DNA of 64,000 bases from assembly GCA_910584635.1 (NCBI GenBank), contig CAJUBA010000002.1, positions 62,001-126,000 of the forward strand. The letters run 5' to 3'. Positions 1 to 8,135 of this stretch are shown piece by piece. Made by a program: the position numbers and the translations under genes. The stretch's first letter is position 1, and every line of letters begins with the position of its first letter. The notes below the pieces were generated by a model. That model saw nothing but the letters and a program-made list of their open reading frames with translations, ran no database searches and had not been told where the DNA came from. This DNA comes from an uncultured Christensenella sp. Lineage in GTDB: Bacteria; Bacillota; Clostridia; Christensenellales; UBA3700.

Positions 1-909
1 CGCCTCGCAGAAATTAATATTGATAAAAATGGACAGAGAACCGAAAAAGAATTATTTATAAGGGACATGCAACATAACATATACAGGTTTAACGGTAGCA
101 AGGAACTTAGTATTCTAATCAAAGCAGTTTCCCCGGATAATATTCTTATCTATACTATAAACAGCGCAAACTATCCTATTATAGAATCATATAAAAATAT
201 TTTGAGAGGTTTCGCCTCTAAAATAGATATTATTGATGCAAATAATATACCTATATCTAAAACTATACAAATATTGAAAGAAAATAAACCGGTAAGCAAA
301 AAAATTGTTGAACTAATAAGAGACGCTGATTTAGATATAGACGATTATAAATATGTAAAAAGTAAACGTTTCGATTTCCACCCTAATATGGCTTTGCCAA
401 TTCCGCAAGAGGAAATTATCAAGACAACAGTTGCACCAGAAGATATCTTTAATCTAGTATCCATTCACAAAGGCAAAGAAATGCAAAGTCTGTTAATTGA
501 TTCAACTGGAACGAAAAAAATAGTATCCTTAGCAAGTTATATAATAGAAGCACTTGACGAGGGAAAAATTCTTATTGTTGATGAATTAGATAGCAGTTTA
601 CATTTCAAATTAACACGCGCAATAGTTTCATTATTCAATAACGAATTAAATACTAAGGCGCAGTTGATATTTACTGCGCACGACGGAACGTTGCTTGATT
701 GCAAAAAATTATTTAGAAAAGATCAGATCTGGTTTGCCGCTAAAAATGATGACGGCGCAAAACTTTATCCCCTAAAAGATTATACATCCAAAGACGATAA
801 TATTAGGTCTAATTGCGACGTATTGGAAAAATACAAACTTGACACTTTTGGGGCATTGCCAGAACCAGACTTAATTAATATTTTATTAGGAGATGAAACT
901 AATGACTAA
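1..909 (+). CDS. RloA-like AAA ATPase, C-terminal part (5' truncated by window)
   Basis: The reading frame is open from base 1, so the start and Walker A lie outside the window. What is visible is the C-terminal half of an AAA15/ABC-type ATPase: a signature-like KKIVSLASYIIEAL stretch, a Walker B strand ending in IVDELDSSLH, then an H-loop-like IFTAHDGTLLD and an LFRKDQIWF segment typical of RloA/AbiLi-type ATPases. The next gene overlaps its last codons and encodes an RloB-like TOPRIM protein. The ATPase plus RloB arrangement is known as an accessory or defence pair, often near restriction systems. Base composition is more AT-rich than the chromosomal genes to the right, which suggests transfer. 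The family assignment is fairly safe; an antiphage role is inferred. Confidence 0.72.
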   Translation, partial: RLAEINIDKNGQRTEKELFIRDMQHNIYRFNGSKELSILIKAVSPDNILIYTINSANYPIIESYKNILRGFASKIDIIDANNIPISKTIQILKENKPVSKKIVELIRDADLDIDDYKYVKSKRFDFHPNMALPIPQEEIIKTTVAPEDIFNLVSIHKGKEMQSLLIDSTGTKKIVSLASYIIEALDEGKILIVDELDSSLHFKLTRAIVSLFNNELNTKAQLIFTAHDGTLLDCKKLFRKDQIWFAAKNDDGAKLYPLKDYTSKDDNIRSNCDVLEKYKLDTFGALPEPDLINILLGDETND

Positions 910-1525
910 ATGCGCCAAAGCCATGAAAATTTGCATTATATGTGAAGGCGAAGAGGATTACGATTACATAAAAAAATTATTAGAATGTAGAGTTTGGTCT
1001 CCTTATTATATAATAAAGCCATTCAACGCTAAAGGTATAAACAAAATAGCGCCTATTTATCAAAACAAATTTCAAAACGATAGTTATGACTTAGTTATTA
1101 TTTTTTGCGACACTGAGGAAGATCCTTATTTTGATTTCAATTCACTTATAAAGAAGATTGATAAATTCCATGGCAAAAAGATTGCAAAAGATATAATTTA
1201 TTTTGCCAACCCTTGTACTATGCAAATAATACTTTCACATTTCAGCAAAGTAAAACTAACAACAAAAAGCAAAACCAGAAATACACCGTTAATTAAGCAA
1301 TTAACAGGTGTTGACGAATATCGCGCTACTGAACCGCAACGAAACGCTATAATGAAACAAATTGACGCTAAAAATTATAATATTATGAAGTCCAATATAG
1401 AAATTTTAAGCATCGATTACAAAACAATCTCAAGCACAAATTTTTTACAACTTATAAATAAACTGGAATCTGATAACACTAATTGGGTTTCTAGTTTGTC
1501 AAAAAAAATAATAGGGAAAGCCTAA
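902..1525 (+). CDS. RloB-like TOPRIM-fold protein, partner of the upstream ATPase
   Basis: A protein of about 207 residues. An AGGAG at 888-892 abuts the first ATG (893) but sits 9 nt before the ATG at 902, so 902 is the preferred start, overlapping the ATPase gene by 8 nt. The N-terminus carries the TOPRIM-like glutamate in a CEGEEDYDYI motif, followed by an acidic strand VIIFCDTEEDP and an NPCTMQIILSHF segment that matches the NPCFExWLLxHF pattern of RloB. These features suggest a metal-dependent nuclease acting with the ATPase, comparable in logic to OLD or PARIS pairs. The exact subfamily (RloB versus another TOPRIM partner) is uncertain. No further partner follows; the next gene lies on the opposite strand. 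Confidence 0.66.
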   Translation: MTKCAKAMKICIICEGEEDYDYIKKLLECRVWSPYYIIKPFNAKGINKIAPIYQNKFQNDSYDLVIIFCDTEEDPYFDFNSLIKKIDKFHGKKIAKDIIYFANPCTMQIILSHFSKVKLTTKSKTRNTPLIKQLTGVDEYRATEPQRNAIMKQIDAKNYNIMKSNIEILSIDYKTISSTNFLQLINKLESDNTNWVSSLSKKIIGKA

Positions 1526-1676
1526 CAAACACTAATTGCTAGTTTCTAGAAAAGTTCTTCTTAATTTGTACTTACTTCCCCTATCGAACCGACCTAATGA
1601 GTCAAAAGTCATATTTAATATATTGAATTTATAAAAAAATACGGTTGGCGGTATCAGCAGAACATCTCCCACAAAA

Positions 1677-1840
1677 GTTCGGCGGTAAGGGAAAATTGCA
1701 ATTAGTAAAATAGCGAATTTTTTGTTAAGACAATATAAAAAGCGACTCCTCGTACTTGCTGTACGATGGAGTTCGCTTTTTATGTTGTATTAGCGGAAAA
1801 GGCGCATTTTAATTTTGCAATTTTCCCTTATCCGCCGAAC
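1677..1840. repeat. inverted repeat duplicating the 3' end of cdd
   Basis: The 25 bases at 1677-1701 are the reverse complement of 1815-1840 except for one missing base. The right arm is the last codons of the cytidine deaminase gene. The two arms bracket the terminator hairpin at 1737-1781. It looks like an inverted duplication of the cdd tail, perhaps a scar from insertion of the neighbouring defence genes. Confidence 0.8.
1737..1781. terminator. bidirectional terminator between the RloB-like gene and cdd
   Basis: Imperfect stem of about 15 bp (1741-1755 with 1761-1777) around a short loop, with an A-run before and a T-run after it. It can therefore end transcription from both convergent genes. 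Confidence 0.65.
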
Positions 1841-2219
1841 CAAAATCAAAACTGTCCGGATAAAGGTCTTTGATATTTGTTTCAACAACGTCGCCTTTGC
1901 TGTTGGAAACGTAAATTATCAAATCGCTGCAAAACTCTTTGATAAACTGTCTTACGATACCGCAAGGATAAGGCATATCTTCGCCCGAACCCACTATCGC
2001 CATTGCCATAAAGCCGTGTTCGCTACCTGCGATAGCAGTACCCATAGCGACTTGTTCGGCGCAAATCGTCGCGCCGTAACTTACGTTTTCGATATTACAG
2101 CCGACATAAATTTTTCCGCTTTCGCCCATAACGGCGCAGCCTATTTTATATCCCGAATAAGGAGCGTGAGCATTGTTCATAACAAGCAATGCGTTTTCCA
2201 ACAATCTTTGTTTCTGCAT
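1809..2219 (-). CDS. cdd: cytidine deaminase with an altered zinc site
   Basis: 136 residues, the usual length of tetrameric cytidine deaminase, which converts cytidine or deoxycytidine to uridine or deoxyuridine in pyrimidine salvage. The substrate-binding N-terminus (APYSGYKIGCAV) and the catalytic CAE motif (Cys53, Glu55) are present. Two positions are unusual: the CAER arginine is Gln56, and the PCGxCRQ motif reads PCGIVRQ, so the third zinc cysteine is Val89 while Cys86 is kept. Numbering matches the Bacillus enzyme exactly, which makes the substitutions clear. The codons (TGC GGT ATC GTA AGA) were read directly from the DNA. It may be a zinc-weakened, specificity-shifted or inactive deaminase. 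The start at 2219 is the only plausible ATG. Confidence 0.88.
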   Translation of the reverse strand: MQKQRLLENALLVMNNAHAPYSGYKIGCAVMGESGKIYVGCNIENVSYGATICAEQVAMGTAIAGSEHGFMAMAIVGSGEDMPYPCGIVRQFIKEFCSDLIIYVSNSKGDVVETNIKDLYPDSFDFGSADKGKLQN

Positions 2220-2246
2220 CGTAATTTACCTCCGACAATAATGAGT

Positions 2247-3200
2247 TTATCTCCAAAAAACGCTGAGCGTTTCTCTGCTCAAAACGCCCCAACGGTCGTC
2301 AAGTCTTACTATGGCTTTTCCGCCCGAAAACGGCGTCGCTATATCGTATATGAAATCTACCACTTGATTTCCGTCCGGATCTATATATCCGCTTTTCTCT
2401 CCCACCGTAACCGACGCCAAACCCTCGCTGAAAGAATTCGCGCAATCGTACTTGAAATCGATTACCAAATTATTGTTTCTGTCTATATATCCAAGTTTTC
2501 CGTCCATTTCCACGCAGCCGCGTTCCTCGGAAAAACCAAACGCTTCTTCATACTGCGGAGCGACGATAACGTTGCCTTTCCAGTCCTTGTAACCCCACTT
2601 GCCTTTACGGCAGAATTTCACAAGGCTTTTTTCAGTAAGCGCTTCCCTTTCTATCTTTTCGGTAGCGGGACGCTCGCGTCTGCCCATAAGTATTTCGGAC
2701 ATAGTAAGTCCGTTGTAAAGTTTTGAAAGATACTGATTGAGTTTTGCGTTTTCGAAATTATTCTTATTTTTCTTGGAAAACTGTTCGGAAGCGTCAACGT
2801 TGCCGCTGTTTCTTTTATCGTTGTTGGCGCGCTGAGTGTCGCGGTTTCTATCCTTTGTGTCGCGCTGTTGAGGTTTATTGTTGTCCTGTTGAGTTTCTTT
2901 GGCAAATTTTATTCCGAATTTAGACAAAGCGCCGGCAATAAGCAAACACTGCTTTCTGCCTATATTTTGAATTTTGTACATTTGTTGAAAATCGCGACAA
3001 GCCAAGTCGGCAAGTATGTTTATTCTGCCCGCTTTAAGATAACCCAAAAGATTTTCATCCAACTTCAAATCTTCCACAGGTCTGAACAAGTCCTCTTTTT
3101 TCGCTTTACTTCCCGCTTCAATAGCCGCCTGAACGGACTGTTCAGGAGAAATTTGCTTGTTTCTATTCTTATTTTTATTATGAAATCTACCTTTTGACAT
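2247..3200 (-). CDS. WG-repeat protein with an RNA polymerase alpha-CTD-like domain
   Basis: 317 residues. The N-terminus is basic and low-complexity. Residues about 38-105 resemble the RNA polymerase alpha C-terminal domain: LFRPVEDLKLDENLLGYLK followed by an IGRK helix-hairpin-helix turn lines up with the alpha RPVDDLEL...NLGKK segments. A charged linker rich in N, K, R and Q follows, then three WG/KWG beta repeats (KWGYKDWKGN, KLGYIDRNNN, KSGYIDPDGN) at about 205-317. The residues matching the main DNA-contact Arg and Asn of alpha-CTD are not conserved, so protein binding is as likely as DNA binding. It has no signal peptide and is probably cytoplasmic. It lies between cdd and the divergent membrane-protein gene; its function is unknown. 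Confidence 0.72.
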   Translation of the reverse strand: MSKGRFHNKNKNRNKQISPEQSVQAAIEAGSKAKKEDLFRPVEDLKLDENLLGYLKAGRINILADLACRDFQQMYKIQNIGRKQCLLIAGALSKFGIKFAKETQQDNNKPQQRDTKDRNRDTQRANNDKRNSGNVDASEQFSKKNKNNFENAKLNQYLSKLYNGLTMSEILMGRRERPATEKIEREALTEKSLVKFCRKGKWGYKDWKGNVIVAPQYEEAFGFSEERGCVEMDGKLGYIDRNNNLVIDFKYDCANSFSEGLASVTVGEKSGYIDPDGNQVVDFIYDIATPFSGGKAIVRLDDRWGVLSRETLSVFWR

Positions 3201-3321
3201 TATATACCCTATATATTGTATTGCAAGAATATTTTAACACAAGTTTTATTTATTTTCAATCTTTCTTTATTATAATTCTTGCTCGCGTATATAATTTTTA
3301 CTTTAATTTTCTGATTTTATA

Positions 3322-3330
3322 TGTTATAAT
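3322..3330 (+). promoter_or_regulatory. extended -10 box placed for a leaderless transcript
   Basis: TGtTATAAT with its last base only 7 nt before the ATG at 3338. Transcription would begin at or next to the start codon, and no Shine-Dalgarno sequence precedes it. Confidence 0.55.
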
Positions 3331-3337
3331 ACTGTAT

Positions 3338-5065
3338 ATGAAAAAGATTTTGTTGGTAAGCGCGTTTATAATATGTTGCCTTTTCGTATCGGTATTCGCT
3401 CTGCAAACGACTGATACCGCTATGGCTGAAAACGTCGACGTTACGGTTTCCCTTAACGGCGGATCCTTGCTGACGGCTTTCAACGAAGATTTCGCATACA
3501 CGGAAGAGAGGACTGTTTTCGTAGCCAAAAACAACAAAATTTATTCGTATAAAGAAGAAAGCGAATTCGACAAATTCACTTCTATTGCCATGAACGGCGA
3601 ACATATAGTTTTGCTCGCAAAAAAGGGCGAAGAAACCGTGATGTTCGTATACGCGTATTCCGCAAGCGGAATAAACAAGATACACTACGAAAACGAGAAT
3701 TTAAGAATTAACAAACTTATTTCGCTCTACAACGACGAATCTGGCAATCTTTACGCAATGGACGCGAATTATATAAGAACGTTTAACGTATCGGATTCCA
3801 CGGTAAAAGCCACGCACACTTCTCTCAACGGACTGTTTGCCCACGCAAACGAATTCGCGGTATGCGAAAAGGAAAACAACGTCGCGCTTTACTCGCTTAT
3901 AGACGGCGATTTATACGAGATAACAAAACAAAGTTTGGACGACGAAACTTCGTTGGACGCGTATCTTGCGATAAGAGGCGATTTCAAAGATATTACGGTA
4001 TCCAACGGAGATTTGCTGTGTATTGACGGCTCGGGCGCGTATTCCTATAATTCCCAATCCAAGACTCTCGACGCGTTGCTTGAAAACGGCGTGGGCGAAG
4101 ACAGCGTTATCTACGCGACTTACGACGTGGCTTATTCAAGACACTGCGTGTATATAAAATCTGATATTTACGCTATCAACGTTTATGAATACGACGGAGA
4201 TTTGAACTATTTCGGATCTTTCGACAAAACCAAATATACGCACCCCGAAGAATTCGAGGATATTAAGGTTTGCAAAACGGCAAGCGAAGTTACCGTTTAT
4301 TCTTCCCCCAGACATTTGCAGAAATTGGCGATTCTTCCCTCAAACGAATATATTCTTTTGTTGAGCGAAACGGACGATTTCTACTATTCGTACTATTATG
4401 ACAAAACGTTGTCAAAAGCAATTTTCGGATATATCAAAAAGCAATCGGATATTAAAGATTGCCCCGCCAAAAGCAAGACGGAAATTGGACTTTACGCGCA
4501 AGCGCTCCACCCAAATACGCCGATATACAAACTACCTGTCGACGACAGCGTAAACAGCGTATTGCGTTATGCAAGTATTCACGAACAACTAGTTGTGATA
4601 GACAACGTCGGCGAAGACGGCAATTTCTCATGGGGTTGGTATAAAGTAGGCGCGGTAAGTCAAGAGGGCGAAATCGTCTACGGATACGTCAAGGCTTTGA
4701 ACGTTTCCAAATACACCAATCTTACCGCTCCCGATTTGTCCAAAACGGCGAAACTTACGTCGCAAAAACTCGGCGAGTACGTCAAGATATATTCACTGCC
4801 CAAAGAAGACAGCGAGATAGTCGACGAAGCGAGCGAAGGTACCCAAATATATCTCAAAAATAAGTTTGATAAAAACAGCGAATGGACGCAAATCATATAC
4901 AACGACAGAATCGCTTACGTAAAAACCGAAAACGTACAGCCGGGCGGACTTACATCTTGGCAACTTGCGTTGGCAATAACATTGCCTGCCGTCGCGGTTG
5001 CGATAACGGCGACAGTAGTAATTCTCGTCGTGGTAAGAAAAAGAAAGATGTCGTACAAAGTATGA
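3338..5065 (+). CDS. membrane-anchored extracytoplasmic protein with SH3-like repeats
   Basis: 575 residues from the ATG at 3338 (MKKILLV...), chosen because a hydrophobic signal sequence begins there; the longer upstream frame has no ribosome site. After the signal peptide comes a large beta-rich region of about 300 residues (propeller-like, low confidence), then two or three SH3b-like modules at about 320-530 (for example TVYSSPRHLQKLAILPSNE and VKIYSLPKEDSEIVDEASEG). A single C-terminal membrane helix (about 537-563) and a short basic tail finish the protein. The N-out topology suggests a cell-surface sensor or wall-associated protein. The gene sits 58 bp before leuC, but function gives no link. 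No precise family is recognised. Confidence 0.6.
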   Translation: MKKILLVSAFIICCLFVSVFALQTTDTAMAENVDVTVSLNGGSLLTAFNEDFAYTEERTVFVAKNNKIYSYKEESEFDKFTSIAMNGEHIVLLAKKGEETVMFVYAYSASGINKIHYENENLRINKLISLYNDESGNLYAMDANYIRTFNVSDSTVKATHTSLNGLFAHANEFAVCEKENNVALYSLIDGDLYEITKQSLDDETSLDAYLAIRGDFKDITVSNGDLLCIDGSGAYSYNSQSKTLDALLENGVGEDSVIYATYDVAYSRHCVYIKSDIYAINVYEYDGDLNYFGSFDKTKYTHPEEFEDIKVCKTASEVTVYSSPRHLQKLAILPSNEYILLLSETDDFYYSYYYDKTLSKAIFGYIKKQSDIKDCPAKSKTEIGLYAQALHPNTPIYKLPVDDSVNSVLRYASIHEQLVVIDNVGEDGNFSWGWYKVGAVSQEGEIVYGYVKALNVSKYTNLTAPDLSKTAKLTSQKLGEYVKIYSLPKEDSEIVDEASEGTQIYLKNKFDKNSEWTQIIYNDRIAYVKTENVQPGGLTSWQLALAITLPAVAVAITATVVILVVVRKRKMSYKV

Positions 5066-5123
5066 TATTTTAACGTCCGTTTCCTAAAGAAAAAACATTT
5101 TTTACAATATAGGAGGTTTGGCT

Positions 5124-6407
5124 ATGAAATTGACGATGACTCAACAAATTCTGGCTAAAAAACTCGGTATGACAAACGAAGATGCAGCCGTTTCGCTTTC
5201 GGCAGGCGCGCTTACTCTCGTTGACGTCGATACCGCTCTGTCCAACGACGTTACCGCACCGGTAGCGATTGACGTGTTTAATAAAAGCGGCGGAAAACTC
5301 TACGACGCGGATAAAGTTACGTTCGTACTCGACCATTTCACGCCCAACCGCGACATTCAATCTGCAGAACAGTGCAAATGCGTGCGCGCTTTCGCGAGAA
5401 AAGAAGGCGTTAAGAACTTTTTCGACGTGGGAACAATGGGTATCGAACACGCTCTGCTTCCCGAAAAAGGAATCGCAAAACCTTATTCCGTCGTCATAGG
5501 CGCGGATTCTCATACCTGTACTTACGGCGCGCTCGGCGCTTTCTCCACCGGCGTGGGAAGCACGGATATTGCCGGAATAATGCTAAGCGGAAAGGTATGG
5601 CTTAAAGTTCCGTCCGCGATAAAATTCAATCTTATCGGCAAACCTAGCAAATACATTTCGGGCAAAGACGTTATTCTGTACATAATAGGTCTTATCGGCG
5701 TTGACGGCGCGCTTTACAAATCGATAGAATTCGACGGCGAAGGCGTACAATATATGACGATGGACGACAGATTTACTATATGCAATATGGCTATTGAATG
5801 CGGAGCGAAAAACGGCGTCTTCCCGATAGACAGCGTTACTAACGAATACGTAGCCAATACTTGCGGAAAAACGTTTGACGAAATGAAAGCGGGCGACGAC
5901 GAGGCTTACGAACAAATTATAGATATCGATCTTTCTCAAATCAAACCTACCGTTGCGTTCCCTCACCTTCCGTCTAATACGAAGTTCGTCGAGGACGTTA
6001 AAGAAGATATAGTTATCGATCAGGTAATCATAGGCTCATGTACCAACGGAAGAATTTCCGACCTTGCAATGGCGGCAAAAGTGCTTGAAGGCAAAAAAGT
6101 CAATCCCAACGTGCGCACGATAATCATACCTGCGACAAACAAAATTTATCTTGAAGCGATGGAAAAGGGATATATCAAAACCTTTATTGAGGGCGGCGCG
6201 ATAGTGTCTACCCCGACTTGCGGTCCATGCCTTGGCGGACACATGGGCATACTTGCGAGCGGAGAGAGCGCAGTTACGACTACAAACCGCAATTTCATAG
6301 GAAGAATGGGAGCGAAGGACAGTTATATTTATCTCGCTTCCCCCGCTACTGCTATGGCAAGCGCAATCGCAGGAAAACTTACCTGCGAAAGCAAATTGGA
6401 GGTGTAA
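5124..6407 (+). CDS. leuC: 3-isopropylmalate dehydratase large subunit
   Basis: 427 residues, HacA/LeuC type. With LeuD it isomerises 2-isopropylmalate to 3-isopropylmalate in leucine synthesis. The [4Fe-4S] ligands are visible as Cys306 (IGSCTNGR) and Cys366 and Cys369 (TPTCGPCLGGHMG); DSHTCTYGALG and GVGSTD near the N-terminus are also diagnostic. The start is the ATG at 5124, 7 nt after a perfect AGGAGG (5111-5116); the in-frame TTG at 5118 is too close to the ribosome site. leuD begins 2 nt after the stop codon and leuB follows, so this is a compact leuCDB operon. leuA is not in the window. Confidence 0.96.
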   Translation: MKLTMTQQILAKKLGMTNEDAAVSLSAGALTLVDVDTALSNDVTAPVAIDVFNKSGGKLYDADKVTFVLDHFTPNRDIQSAEQCKCVRAFARKEGVKNFFDVGTMGIEHALLPEKGIAKPYSVVIGADSHTCTYGALGAFSTGVGSTDIAGIMLSGKVWLKVPSAIKFNLIGKPSKYISGKDVILYIIGLIGVDGALYKSIEFDGEGVQYMTMDDRFTICNMAIECGAKNGVFPIDSVTNEYVANTCGKTFDEMKAGDDEAYEQIIDIDLSQIKPTVAFPHLPSNTKFVEDVKEDIVIDQVIIGSCTNGRISDLAMAAKVLEGKKVNPNVRTIIIPATNKIYLEAMEKGYIKTFIEGGAIVSTPTCGPCLGGHMGILASGESAVTTTNRNFIGRMGAKDSYIYLASPATAMASAIAGKLTCESKLEV

Positions 6408-6408
6408 T

Positions 6409-6897
6409 ATGATAAAAGGCAAAGTATATAAATTCGGCGACGATATAGACACCGACGTAATCGTACCCGCTACGTACCTTTCGACTTTCGACCCGAAGGA
6501 ACTGGCAAAACACTGCATGGAATACACAAATCCCGAATTCTATTCGCAAGTCAAAGAGGGCGATATTATCGTCGCGGGAAGAAATTTCGGTTGCGGCTCG
6601 TCAAGAGAACACGCCCCTATAGCAATAAAAGGCTGCGGCGTATCTATTGTAATCGCTAAATCTTTTGCAAGAATATTTTACCGCAACGCGCTTAACATAG
6701 GACTGTATATCTTAGAATGTCCGCAAGCGGTCGACGGAATAAGCGCCGACGATACTGTAAGCGTAAACGTTGATACGGGACTTATCACAAACGAAACTAC
6801 GGGAAAAACCTATCAGGCTCAACCTTTCCCGAAATTTATTCAAAACATTATAGAATGCGGCGGACTTATCAACGCGATAAAAGCCAACAAAATTTAA
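6409..6897 (+). CDS. leuD: 3-isopropylmalate dehydratase small subunit
   Basis: 162 residues, the usual length of the swivel-domain subunit. It has the DDIDTDVIVPATYLS motif that contacts substrate and the GRNFGCGSSREHAP active-site loop. Its ribosome site (GGAGG) lies in the last codons of leuC, one base separates that stop codon from this ATG, and translation is probably coupled. It works as the LeuCD heterodimer in the cytoplasm. Confidence 0.95.
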   Translation: MIKGKVYKFGDDIDTDVIVPATYLSTFDPKELAKHCMEYTNPEFYSQVKEGDIIVAGRNFGCGSSREHAPIAIKGCGVSIVIAKSFARIFYRNALNIGLYILECPQAVDGISADDTVSVNVDTGLITNETTGKTYQAQPFPKFIQNIIECGGLINAIKANKI

Positions 6898-6909
6898 GGA
6901 GAAGATTAA

Positions 6910-7974
6910 ATGAGTACATTCAATATAGCCGTTATTCAAGGCGACGGAATCGGTCCTGAAGTTACTTCGGCGGCAATGGACGTCCTTACGAAAATAGGCG
7001 AAAGATACAATCATAAATTCAACTTTACAAAAAGCGTTTGCGGAGGCTGCGCTTACGATAAATACGGAGAACCTCTCCCCAAAGAAAGTCTGGATATATG
7101 TCTTGCAAGCGACAGCGTTTTGCTAGGCGCGGTAGGCGGACCGCAATACGATTCGCTCCCCTACGAATCGCGTCCCGAAAGAGCGCTCCTCGGAGTGAGA
7201 AAAGCAATGGAACTCTACGCGAATCTCCGCCCTGCAAAAATGTTCCCCGCGCTCGCAAACGTCTGCCCTCTTAAAAATCCGAAGAACATAGATATTATGG
7301 TCGTAAGAGAACTTATCGGCGGAATTTACTTTGGAGAAAAAGGTGTACGCGAAGGTAAAATGGGGCGCGAAGGCTACGACGTAATGGCTTACGGCGAACT
7401 TGAAATTGAAAGAATCTGCCGCACTGCTTTCGAACTCGCTCAAAAAAGACGCGGCAAAGTGTCTTCCGTAGACAAAGCCAACGTTTTGAAGACTTCCGGA
7501 GTTTGGAGAAAAGTCGTACACGAAATCCACGAAGATTATCCCGACGTTACTCTTGAAGACGTGCTTGTAGACAATATGGCTATGCAACTTGTAAGAGAAC
7601 CTTCTCAATTCGACGTTGTCGTAACAGGCAACCTTTTCGGCGATATTCTATCCGATTTGGCTTCGCAATGCGTGGGAAGTATAGGAATACTCCCGTCCGC
7701 TTCGATAAACGAAACGACAAGAGGTCTTTACGAACCTATACACGGCTCTGCGCCTACCATAGCGGGCAAGAATATAGCCAACCCGATAGCGACTATACTC
7801 TCTGCCGCAATGATGCTCAAATACGCGTTTAATCTTTCCGAAGAAGGCGACGCTATTGAAAAAGCGGTAGAAGTTACGCTCGACAGCGGAGCAAGAACAG
7901 CGGATTTGCGCGAAGAAGGACACGAAATACTCGGAACCAAAGAAATGACGGAATTGATAATAAAGAATATCTAA
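6910..7974 (+). CDS. leuB: 3-isopropylmalate dehydrogenase
   Basis: 354 residues, full length. It oxidises and decarboxylates 3-isopropylmalate with NAD to 2-oxoisocaproate. Visible family marks are the N-terminal VIQGDGIGPEV, the substrate arginines in RPERALLGVRK and ANLRPAKMF, the VVRELIGGIYFGE loop, and the metal-binding VTGNLFGDILSD with the NAD-binding GLYEPIHGSAPTIAGKNIANP. An AAGGAGAAG ribosome site precedes it. It is the last gene of leuCDB; a strong hairpin follows 22 nt later. Confidence 0.96.
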   Translation: MSTFNIAVIQGDGIGPEVTSAAMDVLTKIGERYNHKFNFTKSVCGGCAYDKYGEPLPKESLDICLASDSVLLGAVGGPQYDSLPYESRPERALLGVRKAMELYANLRPAKMFPALANVCPLKNPKNIDIMVVRELIGGIYFGEKGVREGKMGREGYDVMAYGELEIERICRTAFELAQKRRGKVSSVDKANVLKTSGVWRKVVHEIHEDYPDVTLEDVLVDNMAMQLVREPSQFDVVVTGNLFGDILSDLASQCVGSIGILPSASINETTRGLYEPIHGSAPTIAGKNIANPIATILSAAMMLKYAFNLSEEGDAIEKAVEVTLDSGARTADLREEGHEILGTKEMTELIIKNI

Positions 7975-7996
7975 TCAATTAAATTTTCCGATTGAA

Positions 7997-8020
7997 AAAG
8001 CCTGTCGCAAGACAGGCTTT
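7997..8020 (+). terminator. terminator of leuCDB
   Basis: Perfect 10-bp stem (AAAGCCTGTC with GACAGGCTTT) closed by a GCAA tetraloop. The T-tail after it is short and interrupted. Confidence 0.8.
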
Positions 8021-8049
8021 AATTATTTAGTTCGAATTAAGAATTTATC

Positions 8050-8087
8050 AAAAAATCCGCGCATATCGGAAGATGGTCGGATATGCG
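8050..8087 (-). terminator. terminator of acpP
   Basis: On the minus strand an 8-bp stem (CGCATATC with GATATGCG) lies about 50 nt after the acpP stop codon and is followed by CGG and a run of six T. Confidence 0.72.
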
Positions 8088-8135
8088 ACTTGTTCTGTCA
8101 GGATTATTATGGAAATAGTCGGACGTTAAAATTCT

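Noticed and set aside
1815..2726. 303-codon plus-strand open frame opposite cdd and the WG-repeat gene
   Set aside because: Antisense to two well-supported genes; the translation shows no family features and no ribosome site precedes it.
5118..5123. TTG start for leuC at 5118
   Set aside because: It overlaps the spacing of the AGGAGG site by leaving 1 nt; the ATG at 5124 has the right distance.
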